This document shows, in pieces, positions 43,011 to 51,173 of a stretch of DNA of 64,000 nucleotides; positions within the stretch are counted from its first letter, which is position 1, and every line of letters begins with the position of its first letter. The DNA lies in the NCBI RefSeq assembly GCF_030816725.1, contig NZ_JAUSYG010000001.1:1240001-1304000 (forward strand). The letters are read 5' to 3'. The position numbers and the translations under genes are program-made. Source of the DNA: Pseudarthrobacter defluvii (lineage in GTDB: Bacteria; Actinomycetota; Actinomycetes; Actinomycetales; Micrococcaceae). The notes under the pieces are model-generated. The model worked only from the letters and a program-made list of their open reading frames with translations, had not been told where the DNA came from and did not search any database.

Positions 43011-43415
43011 GTGTTTGGAATCAACGGCCCGGAGTTCATTCTTCTGCTGATCATAGGCGTGATGGTGATCGGCCCCCAGCGGCTGCCGGAATATACCCAA
43101 AAGCTGGCAAACCTGGTCAAGGAAGTGCGGCGCATGGCCAACGGTGCCCGTGAACAGATCAAGGAAGAAGTGGGCATCGACATCGACGATGTCGACTGGA
43201 AGAAATACGATCCCCGGCAGTACGACCCCCGGCGCATCATCAAGGAAGCACTGCTCGACGACGACACCAAGCCGGTGAGCGCAGGCGCCCCGGCCGCCGT
43301 GGCCGCAGTCTCCGGCGCAGCGGCAGTTGCCGAAGCGGCTCCCGCCCGCCCCGAACGGGTTGTACAAAGGCTGGCTCCGGGCGACATTGCCCCATTCGAC
43401 ACCGAAGCAACCTAG
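43011..43415 (+). CDS. tatB: Sec-independent protein translocase TatB
   Basis: 134-residue twin-arginine translocase subunit. It begins with the hallmark FGINGPEFILLLIIGVMVIG, one membrane helix ending GPQRLPEY, then an amphipathic helix (KLANLVKEVRRMANGAREQI) and an acidic middle. The start is GTG at 43011, with GAAAGGG about 7-13 bases upstream. In the related mycobacterial locus an htrA-like protease gene lies between the anti-sigma gene and tatB; it is absent here. Confidence 0.93.
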   Translation: MFGINGPEFILLLIIGVMVIGPQRLPEYTQKLANLVKEVRRMANGAREQIKEEVGIDIDDVDWKKYDPRQYDPRRIIKEALLDDDTKPVSAGAPAAVAAVSGAAAVAEAAPARPERVVQRLAPGDIAPFDTEAT

Positions 43416-43434
43416 CCCCGCACTCAGCGGGGCT
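43414..43434. terminator. Compact hairpin between tatB and mrp
   Basis: AGCCCCGC-ACTCA-GCGGGGCT overlaps the tatB stop and the mrp 3' end. There is no T run, so termination strength is uncertain. Confidence 0.55.
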
Positions 43435-44581
43435 GCAGCCCGAGTTTCATCCCGGCAAGGCCACGCGGCTTGGCCGCCAGCTGCCCCGCGATGCCCGCCA
43501 ACGCCGCTGCTCCTGCCGAATCCGGCTTGCCCAGGACGATCGGCACCCCTGAATCCCCGCCTTCGCGCAACTGGATGTCCAGGGGAATCTGGCCCAGCAG
43601 CGGAACATCCGTCCCCACCAAGGCGCTGAGGCGTTCAGTGAGGACGTCCCCGCCGCCGCTTCCAAACAATTCCATCCGGCCGCCGTCGGGCATTTCAAGG
43701 TAGGACATGTTCTCGATGACGCCTGCGATCTTCTGACCTGTCTGCATAGCAATGGCGCCGGCCCGTTCTGCGACGTCCGCTGCCGCGGGCTGCGGTGTGG
43801 TGACCACCAGGATTTCGGCCTTGGGCAGCAACTGCGCAACGGAGATGGCAATGTCACCGGTCCCCGGCGGAAGGTCCAGGAACAGGGCGTCCAGGTCGCC
43901 GAAATAGACGTCGGTGAGGAACTGTTCCAAGGCCCGGTGCAGCATGGGTCCGCGCCAGGCAACGGGCTTGTTGCCACTGACGAACATGCCGATGGAGATT
44001 ACCTTTACCCCGTAGGCAACCGGCGGCAGGATCATGTCGTCCACCTGGGTGGGTTTTTGCGTGATGCCCATCAGCGCCGGGACGGAGAAGCCGTACACGT
44101 CAGCGTCCACGATTCCTACCCGGAGGCCCTGGGCAGCCAAGGCGCTGGCCAGGTTGACGGTGACAGAGGATTTGCCTACCCCGCCTTTGCCGCTTGCCAC
44201 CGCATAGACCTTGGTAAGCGAGCCGGCCTCGTTGAACGGGATGCTGCGCTGCCCGCCCGCGCCGCGCAGCTTCTCCTTGAGGGCGTCGCGCTGGGCCTGG
44301 TCCATCACCCTGAGTTCGACGTCGACGGCGGTGACCCCGGGGACCGCGAAAAGAGCCTTCCGGGAATCTGCGGTAATGGTGTCCCGCAGCGGGCAGCCCG
44401 CAATGGTGAGCAGGACCGCCACGGCGACCCTGCCGTCGTCGGAAACCTTGACGGAATCCACCATGCCCAGCTCGGTGATGGGCCGGCGGAGCTCAGGGTC
44501 GATGACCGTGGCCAGGGCGTTGTTGACCGCCTGGTGCAGCGGAGTCTCGCTGGATGTTGCCGGATCGGTGGGGGCGCTCAT
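43424..44581 (-). CDS. mrp: Mrp/NBP35-family iron-sulfur carrier ATPase
   Basis: 385 residues. The N-terminal MIP18/DUF59 domain (about 15-90) has NNALATVIDPELRRPITELG and TIAGCPLRDTI. The P-loop ParA-like domain has a deviant Walker A, ASGKGGVGKSSVTVNLA (about 121-137), plus VDADVYGFSVPALMG and LDLPPGTGDI. Such proteins carry Fe-S clusters to apo-enzymes. The ATG at 44581 (MSAPTDPATSS) was chosen; an ATG at 44602 would add seven residues. It is convergent with tatB. Confidence 0.92.
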   Translation of the reverse strand: MSAPTDPATSSETPLHQAVNNALATVIDPELRRPITELGMVDSVKVSDDGRVAVAVLLTIAGCPLRDTITADSRKALFAVPGVTAVDVELRVMDQAQRDALKEKLRGAGGQRSIPFNEAGSLTKVYAVASGKGGVGKSSVTVNLASALAAQGLRVGIVDADVYGFSVPALMGITQKPTQVDDMILPPVAYGVKVISIGMFVSGNKPVAWRGPMLHRALEQFLTDVYFGDLDALFLDLPPGTGDIAISVAQLLPKAEILVVTTPQPAAADVAERAGAIAMQTGQKIAGVIENMSYLEMPDGGRMELFGSGGGDVLTERLSALVGTDVPLLGQIPLDIQLREGGDSGVPIVLGKPDSAGAAALAGIAGQLAAKPRGLAGMKLGLQPR

Positions 44582-44639
44582 GGGAGAAGCCTCGGCTTTC
44601 ATGCGGTTGCGGGCCGGCACCTGGTGGGCGGCCTGGCGG

Positions 44640-45332
44640 TCATTGTGCAGAGTGGCCGGGTTTGACCCGGGGAATCTGCTGGGTACGCGGGCTGCGCTGC
44701 CGGTCCCGTTGTTCACGCAGCTTGTCCTTGACCTTGTCCCGCGGCGACTCGTGGGAACCAGGGCCGGTGTCGTCGTGGGTGCGGAGCTCCTCCTGGGCTT
44801 CCAGCATGTCCTCAAGGAGGGAGCGCAGCTCGGCCCGGACGTAGTCGCGGGTGGCCACCTCGCGCAGCGCGATCCGGAGGGAGGCAAGCTCACGGGTCAG
44901 GTACTCGGTATCGGACAGGTTGCGCTCGGCACGCTGGCGGTCCTGCTGCAACGAGACGCGGTCACGGTCATCCTGCCGGTTTTGCGCCAGCAGCAGCAGG
45001 GGTGCTGCGTAAGAGGCTTGCAACGACAGCATCAGGGTCAGCAGGGTGAAGCCAAGGTCCCTGGAGTCGAACTGCCAATCGACGGGCGCCCACGTGTTCC
45101 AGCCCAGCCAGAAGATGCAGAACACGGTCATGTAAACCAGGAACTGGGGCGTGCCCATGAACCGAGCAAAGCCTTCCGTGGCGTGGCCGAATGCGTCGGG
45201 GTCCGGGGAGAGTTTGGGCAGGATCCGCTGCCGGCCGCTGAGGGGCGTGTCGAGGCTGCCCTTTGATTCCGCTTTGGCCGGGTTCCGCTGGTTGGGGCTC
45301 TTCGGAGTGCTGATCTCAGCCAATGCGGCCAC
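44640..45332 (-). CDS. DUF1003 membrane protein
   Basis: 230 residues. Two membrane helices at about 65-85 (FLVYMTVFCIFWLGWNTW) and 95-118 (LGFTLLTLMLSLQASYAAPL) flank the DUF1003 signature FDSRDLGFTLLTLMLS. A cytoplasmic coiled coil follows (about 120-195) and a basic tail. Function is unknown. Its start overlaps the stop of the MgtE-N/CBS gene by 17 bases, so the two are cotranslated. In Actinobacteria these two families commonly stand together, which hints at a joint role in divalent-cation handling; this is inference. Confidence 0.85.
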   Translation of the reverse strand: MAALAEISTPKSPNQRNPAKAESKGSLDTPLSGRQRILPKLSPDPDAFGHATEGFARFMGTPQFLVYMTVFCIFWLGWNTWAPVDWQFDSRDLGFTLLTLMLSLQASYAAPLLLLAQNRQDDRDRVSLQQDRQRAERNLSDTEYLTRELASLRIALREVATRDYVRAELRSLLEDMLEAQEELRTHDDTGPGSHESPRDKVKDKLREQRDRQRSPRTQQIPRVKPGHSAQ

Positions 45333-46599
45333 CGAGCTTTCTTATCGGGGCTTCGCCATCATGGGCGCGCCAGTCGTCCGGCAACAAATGATCCAATACG
45401 TCATCAACAGTCACCGCCCCCACAAGCCGGCCGGCGTCATTGACCACCGGAAGGGAGTTCAGGTTATAGGTAGCCAGCGTGCGCGCCACTTCGCTGATGT
45501 GGGCCTGGTCGGACAACGGCTCAAGGTTCTTGTCCACCAGGTTTCCCAAGGCCTCGAACGGCGGGAAACGCAGCAGCTGCTGGATATGCACCACGCCCAG
45601 GAAACGGCCTGTGGGCGTTTCCAGGGGCGGCCGGGCAATGAAGATCGACGACGCCAGCGCGGGGGAGAGCTCCTCGCGCCGGACGTGGGCCAGGGCTTCG
45701 GCGACGGTGGCCTCCGGCGGAAGGATGACCGGCACGGGAGTCATCAGGCCGCCGGCTGTGTCCTCGTCGTACTCGAGCAGGCGGCGGACGTCCTCGGCGC
45801 CTTCGGGCTCCATCAGCTGGAGCAGTTCCTCGGCCTGGGCGGAGGGGAGCTCGCCGAGGAGGTCGGCGGCGTCGTCCGGATCCATCTCTTCCAGGACGTC
45901 GGCTGCGCGCTGGACATCCAGGGCGGAGAGGATCTCCACCTGGTCGTCCTCCGGCAGTTCCTGGAGGACGTCCGCCAGGCGTTCGTCCTGCAGTTCACTG
46001 GCCACCTCGAAGCGGCGCTTGTCGCTCATCTCCTGGAGGGCCTCGGCGAAGTCTGCAGGTTTGAGGTCCTCGTGGTTGGCCACGAACTGGGTGGCGGCCT
46101 GCGGCTCGGTCTTCTGGCCCTGCTGGGCGTCCGCCCAGTCGATAATCAGGGTTTCGTTGCGGCGCAGCCGGCTCAGGGGGGACAGCGAGTGCCCGCGCCT
46201 TACGAAGAGCTTGCTGACGAACCAGTCACGGGACCTGTGCTGGTCTATGGCGATGTCTTCGATGGTGGCGTCGCCGCTGCCGTCGCGGAGGGTGACCCGG
46301 CGGTCGAACATCTCGGCCACCACCAGCGTTTCGGCCCCGCGCTGTTCAAACCGGCGCAGGTTGACCAGTCCCGTGCAGATGATCTGTGTCTGGTCGATCG
46401 AGGTGATCCGGGTCATGGGCACGAAGACCCGCTTCTTTCCCGGAACTTCCACCACGATGCCCACCACATGAGGGGCTCCCTGCGTTCCCCGGGACAGCAC
46501 AACAACGTCGCGCAGCCGGCCCAGCCGGTCGCCCAGCGGGTCGAAAACATCGAGGCCCAGGAGGCGTGCCACGAAGACGCGTGTAGGTGTTGTACTCAC
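45316..46599 (-). CDS. PRC-barrel / MgtE-N / CBS-domain protein
   Basis: 427 residues with no membrane segment. Order: a PRC-barrel-like N-terminus (about 1-75), a second beta region (about 80-150), an MgtE intracellular N domain (about 165-290, with repeated DFAEALQEM, RLADVLQELPEDDQVEI and ADLLGELPSAQAEELL) and two CBS domains (about 295-420, with VAEALAHVRREE and LPVVNDAGRLVGAVTVDDVL). It has the magnesium-sensing part of MgtE but not the channel, so it may regulate a transporter such as its DUF1003 partner. The second GTG, at 46599, was chosen because TAGCCT lies 6 bases before it. Confidence 0.85.
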   Translation of the reverse strand: MSTTPTRVFVARLLGLDVFDPLGDRLGRLRDVVVLSRGTQGAPHVVGIVVEVPGKKRVFVPMTRITSIDQTQIICTGLVNLRRFEQRGAETLVVAEMFDRRVTLRDGSGDATIEDIAIDQHRSRDWFVSKLFVRRGHSLSPLSRLRRNETLIIDWADAQQGQKTEPQAATQFVANHEDLKPADFAEALQEMSDKRRFEVASELQDERLADVLQELPEDDQVEILSALDVQRAADVLEEMDPDDAADLLGELPSAQAEELLQLMEPEGAEDVRRLLEYDEDTAGGLMTPVPVILPPEATVAEALAHVRREELSPALASSIFIARPPLETPTGRFLGVVHIQQLLRFPPFEALGNLVDKNLEPLSDQAHISEVARTLATYNLNSLPVVNDAGRLVGAVTVDDVLDHLLPDDWRAHDGEAPIRKLGGRIG

Positions 46600-46605
46600 C
46601 ACTAC

Positions 46606-46611
46606 AGGCTA
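46606..46611 (-). promoter_or_regulatory. Candidate -10 box, leaderless MgtE-N/CBS gene
   Basis: TAGCCT on the minus strand, 6 bases before the GTG at 46599. Confidence 0.5.
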
Positions 46612-46676
46612 CCGAGTCTGCTCTCTTTTAGCTGAATTTACAGGCAGCACCCACCTTGATGGGCAAGAATGGGGTT

Positions 46677-47672
46677 ATGTCGAACATATTTGGTGCACCC
46701 AAGCCCGGCGCTCCGAACGGACCGGACGATGCCCGGGCTGTTCCCACCGGTGACACCGTTGGCTCCTACACCTCCTACCTCGACGCCCAAAAAGCGGTCG
46801 ACTACCTGGCGGACCAGCAGTTCCCGGTCCAGATGGTCTCCATCGTGGGTAACGAGCTGAAGATGGTGGAGCGGGTAACGGGGCGCCTGAGCTACCCCAG
46901 GGTGGCCCTTTCGGGTGCACTGAGCGGCATGTGGTTTGGCCTGTTCGTGGGCGTCATGCTCTCCTTCTTTGCGCCTTCCCCGGGTTACTTTTCGATCATG
47001 ACCTCGGTGCTGATGGGTGCCGCCTTCTTCATGCTGTTCGGCATCGTCACCTACGCCATGCAGCGCGGCAAGCGGGACTTCACGTCCACCAGCCAGGTAG
47101 TGGCAACGAGCTACGACGTCATCGTGGCACCCGAAGCAGCGCATGAGGCGCGGCGCCTCCTGCAGCAGTTGCCGATGTCGCGTTCGGATGCTGCCTCAGG
47201 CCACGGCCCCTACACGCAAAACGATTACTACAACCAGCCGTACCAGCAGCAGCATCCGCAGCAGCAGGGCCAGGGTCCGGCACGTCCGGCCGGCTGGAAC
47301 GATCCCTACGGCCAGCGGTCTTCTGGCACCCCTGAACACGGCTCCCCGGAACACGGTGGACCCGCCCAGGACGGGGCAGCTCAGGCCGGGCACGGTTACC
47401 CGGACGACGGCGGGCAGCAGGCCAACCAGCAGTACGGCGGCGGCCAGCAGCAGCAGCCGGTCCGTTCCGTCCGCTACCCCGACCTGCCGGACGGCCGGCC
47501 GCAGTACGGCGTCCGCCTCCCGCAGGATTCCGCCGCGGATGCCGGGCAGCAAGGTCCGGGACATAGCCCGGAACATGCTGCGGAACAGCAGGAACACCAC
47601 GGTGGAGCTCATCGTGCGGAAGAACACTACGGATCCGAGGGCGACCAGCACCACGGCGAACACCGGCAGTAG
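46677..47672 (+). CDS. General stress protein 17M-like membrane protein with Gln/Gly/His-rich tail
   Basis: 331 residues. The N-terminal YflT/GSP17M-like domain (about 25-75) has GSYTSYLDAQKAVDYLADQQ, then MVSIVGNELKMVERV. Two membrane helices follow (about 83-103 and 108-128, with GYFSIMTSVLMGAAFFMLFG). Residues from about 170 are disordered and rich in Gln, Gly, His and Pro. The structured part fits stress proteins of unknown action; the tail may be adhesive or flexible. The ATG at 46677 (MSNIFGAPKPG) is preferred over one 21 bases upstream. Confidence 0.8.
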   Translation: MSNIFGAPKPGAPNGPDDARAVPTGDTVGSYTSYLDAQKAVDYLADQQFPVQMVSIVGNELKMVERVTGRLSYPRVALSGALSGMWFGLFVGVMLSFFAPSPGYFSIMTSVLMGAAFFMLFGIVTYAMQRGKRDFTSTSQVVATSYDVIVAPEAAHEARRLLQQLPMSRSDAASGHGPYTQNDYYNQPYQQQHPQQQGQGPARPAGWNDPYGQRSSGTPEHGSPEHGGPAQDGAAQAGHGYPDDGGQQANQQYGGGQQQQPVRSVRYPDLPDGRPQYGVRLPQDSAADAGQQGPGHSPEHAAEQQEHHGGAHRAEEHYGSEGDQHHGEHRQ

Positions 47673-47712
47673 CGGCCGGGAGGTTTACAGAGCCTGACAT
47701 CAGGACGCACAA

Positions 47713-47751
47713 AGAGCGGGACCGCTGGATAGAATCCGGCGGTCCCGCTCT
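47713..47751. terminator. Bidirectional terminator between the stress protein and aminopeptidase genes
   Basis: AGAGCGGGACCGC pairs with GCGGTCCCGCTCT around a 13-base loop. TGTTCGTGT follows. Confidence 0.85.
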
Positions 47752-47792
47752 GTTCGTGTCTGTGCTGCGGCAGGCTTTATCCCTGCCGCGGA

Positions 47793-49367
47793 TCAGGCTT
47801 CTTCGGTCCGGTAGATGCCGGCCATCCAGTCCTCCACGTCCTCGGCATTACGCGGCAGGGCGGCGCTGAGGTTCACGGGGCCATCAGCAGTCATGAGGAT
47901 ATCGTCCTCAATCCTGACGCCAATGCCGCGGTATTCCTCCGGGATGGCAAGGTCTTCCTTCTTGAAGTACAGGCCGGGCTCGATGGTGAAGACCATGCCC
48001 TCGGTGAGGACGCCGTCGAGGTAGAGTTCCCGCTTGGCCTGCGCGCAGTCATGCACGTCCAGTCCCAGGTGGTGGCTGGTACCGTGCGGCATCCAGCGGC
48101 GGTGCTGCTGGCCCTCGGGGCTGATTGCCTCCTCCACGCTGACAGGCAGGATCCCCCATTCGGACAGGCGCTCCGCAAGGACCGTGGTGGCCGCGGTGTG
48201 GATGTCGCGGAACTTGGTACCCGGCTGGGCAGCAGCGAAGCCGGCATCCGCGGCATCGAGGACTGCCTGGTAGACCTTGCGCTGGACGTCGCTGAAGGTG
48301 CCGCTGGCCGGCAGCGTCCGGGTGATGTCCGCGGTGTAAAGCGAGTCAGCCTCGACGCCAGCATCAAGGAGCAGGAGTTCCCCGGCGTGGATGCGCCCCG
48401 TGTTGCGGGTCCAGTGCAGCACGGTGGCGTTGTTGCCCGACGCGGCGATGGTGTCGTAGCCGAGTTCGTTCCCCACCTCGCGCGCCCGGGCGAAGAACGC
48501 GCCTTCCACCACGCGTTCCCCGCGGGCGTGCGTGAGGGCCCGGGGCAAGGCCTTAACAACTTCCTCGAAGCCTTCCACGGTGGCGGACACTGCAATCCGC
48601 ATCTGCTCAATCTCCCACTCGTCCTTGAGCAGGCGCAGTTCGGAGAGTGCCTCGCTGAGCTTTTCGTCCAGGGCATCCAGGACACCAAGGTCCAGGTTCT
48701 CAGGGTCCTTGGCAGTGTTGTACCGGGCCGTGTCCACCAGTGCGTCGATGTTCTCGTCAACTTTGCGGACCAGGCGAATGGAGATACCGCCGATTTCCGG
48801 GGCCCCCACGTCCTTGGTGATGGCCGTTTCCAGCTGGTCGATGTGCGCGGGGGCCAGTCCCAGGCGGGCCTCAAACTCTTCGAGGGTGGGGCGTGCCCCG
48901 ATCCAGAACTCCCCGGAGCGGGAGTCCGCGTAGAACTGTTCCGTGTCCCTGCCCGCCAGCGGGCGGAAGTAAAGGGTGGCAGTGTGGTGGCTGCCGTCGT
49001 CGCCCTTTCCTTCGGCAACCGGTTCGAGAATGAGCACGGCATCCGGCTCGTGGTCCAGGCCAAGCCCGGTGAGGTGCGCGAAACCTGAGTGCGGGCGGAA
49101 GCGGTAATCGCAGTCGTTGGAGCGGACCTTCAGCGGTCCAGCCGGGACGACCAGGCGTTCGCCCTTGAACTGGGCGGAGATCGCCTTGCGCCGGGTTGCG
49201 GCGTAGCCGGCTACCTCGTCCCGCGGGGGCAGGTCCTGGCTGGACGGCGCCCAGTTGCTGGCCATGAAGGCCTTGAAGGCATTGGAACTGGGCCGCTGGG
49301 AGCGGTTGTTGACGCGCTCCTCCAGCGGCTGGGAAGCAGAGTTTTGGGTGTTTTCGGCATCGTTCAC
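47793..49367 (-). CDS. pepP: Xaa-Pro aminopeptidase (M24B)
   Basis: 524-residue aminopeptidase P-type metallopeptidase that removes an N-terminal residue before proline. The N-terminal AMP_N domain (about 50-190) has SGFAHLTGLGLDHEPDAVLI. The catalytic M24 domain (about 245-500) has metal ligands in LLLDAGVEADSLYTADITRT (two Asp), HGTSHHLGLDVHD (His), FTIEPGLYF (Glu) and RIEDDIL (Glu). The start is GTG at 49367 (MNDAENTQ). It is divergent from the PHP-domain gene by 80 bases. Confidence 0.92.
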   Translation of the reverse strand: MNDAENTQNSASQPLEERVNNRSQRPSSNAFKAFMASNWAPSSQDLPPRDEVAGYAATRRKAISAQFKGERLVVPAGPLKVRSNDCDYRFRPHSGFAHLTGLGLDHEPDAVLILEPVAEGKGDDGSHHTATLYFRPLAGRDTEQFYADSRSGEFWIGARPTLEEFEARLGLAPAHIDQLETAITKDVGAPEIGGISIRLVRKVDENIDALVDTARYNTAKDPENLDLGVLDALDEKLSEALSELRLLKDEWEIEQMRIAVSATVEGFEEVVKALPRALTHARGERVVEGAFFARAREVGNELGYDTIAASGNNATVLHWTRNTGRIHAGELLLLDAGVEADSLYTADITRTLPASGTFSDVQRKVYQAVLDAADAGFAAAQPGTKFRDIHTAATTVLAERLSEWGILPVSVEEAISPEGQQHRRWMPHGTSHHLGLDVHDCAQAKRELYLDGVLTEGMVFTIEPGLYFKKEDLAIPEEYRGIGVRIEDDILMTADGPVNLSAALPRNAEDVEDWMAGIYRTEEA

Positions 49368-49435
49368 GGCACCATCGTCTCACCAGCATCCCGGCTAAGC
49401 GAACAGGCCTCCCCGGTCTCCTGTCCCCGGTCCAC

Positions 49436-49441
49436 TACGCT
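49436..49441 (+). promoter_or_regulatory. Candidate -10 box, leaderless PHP-domain gene
   Basis: TACGCT, 6 bases before the GTG at 49448. Confidence 0.45.
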
Positions 49442-49447
49442 GGATAA

Positions 49448-50296
49448 GTGAGGATTGACCTGCATGCCCACTCCAACGTCTCCGACGGCACCGAGACGCC
49501 TGCCGACGTCATGGCCTCTGCTGCCCGCGCGGGACTGGACGTGGTGGCCCTGACCGACCATGATTCAACTGCAGGCTGGGCGGAAGCCACCGCGGCTGCA
49601 GCCACGTACGGGGTGGCCCTGGTGCCCGGCATGGAGGTCTCCTGCCGGACGGCGGAGGGCATCAGCGTCCACCTCCTGAGCTACCTGCATGATCCCGCCC
49701 ACCCCGGCCTCCTCGAGGAAATTACCAAGGCCAAGGATTCCCGCCTGACCCGGGCCGAGCGGATGGTGACCATCCTGGCGGAGGACTACCCGCTCACGTG
49801 GGACGACGTGATCCATCACGTCGCGCCCGGCGCCACCCTGGGCCGGCCGCACATCGCGGACGCCCTCGTCGCCGCTGGTGTGGTGGAGGACCGCTCGGAG
49901 GCTTTCGCCTCCATTCTCACCTCCCGCTCGCGGTACTTCATTCCGCACTACGCACCGGACCCCGCTACCGCCGTCGAACTTGTCCGTGCCGCCGGCGGGG
50001 TGCCGGTGTTTGCCCATCCCGTGGCGTCGTCCAGGGGAAGGATCGTGGGGGAGCGGACCTACCGGGAAATGATCGACGCCGGCCTGGCGGGCCTGGAGAT
50101 CGACCACCGGGACAATCCGGAGGAGGGCCGCGACTTCCTGCGGAAGCTGGCGGCAAGGCATGACCTGCTGATCACCGGGTCCTCGGATTATCACGGCACC
50201 GGCAAGCCCAACCTGCTCGGCGAAAACGTCACGGCACCGGACATGCTGGCGAGGATCGAGGAACTCGGCACGGGAGCCGCCATCGTCCGTCCCTAG
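49448..50296 (+). CDS. PHP-domain phosphoesterase (TrpH/RNase AM-like)
   Basis: 282 residues. The PHP metal-binding motifs are present: DLHAHSNVSDGTE (about 4-16), LTDHDS (about 36-41), PGMEVSC (Glu), HPVAS and SDYHG (about 240). Length and order resemble the YciV/TrpH group, some of which are 5'-3' exoribonucleases acting on short RNA or nucleotide 3',5'-bisphosphates; the exact activity is an inference. The start is GTG at 49448. Its stop codon overlaps that of the convergent methyltransferase gene by four bases. Confidence 0.88.
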   Translation: MRIDLHAHSNVSDGTETPADVMASAARAGLDVVALTDHDSTAGWAEATAAAATYGVALVPGMEVSCRTAEGISVHLLSYLHDPAHPGLLEEITKAKDSRLTRAERMVTILAEDYPLTWDDVIHHVAPGATLGRPHIADALVAAGVVEDRSEAFASILTSRSRYFIPHYAPDPATAVELVRAAGGVPVFAHPVASSRGRIVGERTYREMIDAGLAGLEIDHRDNPEEGRDFLRKLAARHDLLITGSSDYHGTGKPNLLGENVTAPDMLARIEELGTGAAIVRP

Positions 50297-51165
50297 TTGG
50301 GCTGGAACGAAGCCACGGTGGCGTGCGCACCCAGCCGCTTGGCCATAATGTCGATGGCCGGCTGGTTCTGGTCCACGCACACGAACTTCCGGCCAAGCTT
50401 GGCGGCCACTGCCCCCAGGGTGCCGGAGCCGGCGAAGAAGTCCAGGCACCAGTCACCGGGCCGGGACGATGCGGCGACAATCCTGCGCACCAGGCCTTCC
50501 GGTTTCTGCGTGGGGTAGCCGGTCTTTTCCTTGCCGGTGGGCGAGACGATGGTGTGCCACCAGACGTCGGTGGGCAGCTTGCCCAGCTCCCGCTTGGCGG
50601 GGGTCACCAGTCCGGGGGCCATGTACGGCTCACGGTCCACCTCGGCGCTGTTGAAGTGGTACTTGGCCGGGTTCTTCACGTACACCAGGATGTTGTCGTG
50701 CTTGGTGGGCCACCGGTTTTTCGCCCGTGCACCATAGTCGTAGGCCCAGATGATCTCGTTCAGGAAGCATTCCCGGCCAAAGATGGCGTCCAGCATTACC
50801 TTGGCGTAGTGCACCTCACGGTAGTCCAGGTGCAGGTACAGGGTCCCGTCGTCGGCCAGCAGGCGCCAGGCCTCCACGAGCCGGGGTTCCAGGAACGACC
50901 AGTAGTCGCTGAAGGCGTCATCGTAGCGGTGCAGGGCGCCCTTGATGGTGTCGTACGAGCGGCCCTTGAAACCCACCCGGTCCCCGCTGCCGCCGGCGTT
51001 CACCACCATCCGGGTTTCCTGGCGCTGCTGCGGCCTGCCCGTGTTGAAGGGCGGATCCACGTAAATGAGTGTGAAGGCGCCGTCCGGCAGCGTAGGGAGG
51101 TACTCCGCATTATCCGCGTGCACCACCAGGCTGCCGCCGTCCGGCGCCCAAACAGTGTCAGTCAT
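50293..51165 (-). CDS. Solitary DNA adenine/cytosine-N4 methyltransferase, beta class
   Basis: 290 residues. Catalytic motif IV (YVDPPFNTG, about residues 34-42) comes before the SAM motif I (DFFAGSGTLGAV, about 244-255), the beta-class order of N6-adenine or N4-cytosine methyltransferases. Between them lie ADDGTLYLHLDYREVHYAK, the target-recognition area and TQKPEGLVRRI. No restriction endonuclease gene is adjacent, so it is probably an orphan regulatory methylase. It starts 8 bases after the DEAD-box helicase gene on the same strand, suggesting one transcript. Confidence 0.88.
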   Translation of the reverse strand: MTDTVWAPDGGSLVVHADNAEYLPTLPDGAFTLIYVDPPFNTGRPQQRQETRMVVNAGGSGDRVGFKGRSYDTIKGALHRYDDAFSDYWSFLEPRLVEAWRLLADDGTLYLHLDYREVHYAKVMLDAIFGRECFLNEIIWAYDYGARAKNRWPTKHDNILVYVKNPAKYHFNSAEVDREPYMAPGLVTPAKRELGKLPTDVWWHTIVSPTGKEKTGYPTQKPEGLVRRIVAASSRPGDWCLDFFAGSGTLGAVAAKLGRKFVCVDQNQPAIDIMAKRLGAHATVASFQPN

Positions 51166-51173
51166 CAGGGCAG

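Noticed and set aside
45151..46635. A 494-residue + strand frame opposite the MgtE-N/CBS gene
   Set aside because: The minus-strand protein has recognisable MgtE-N and CBS domains. The + strand frame has none.
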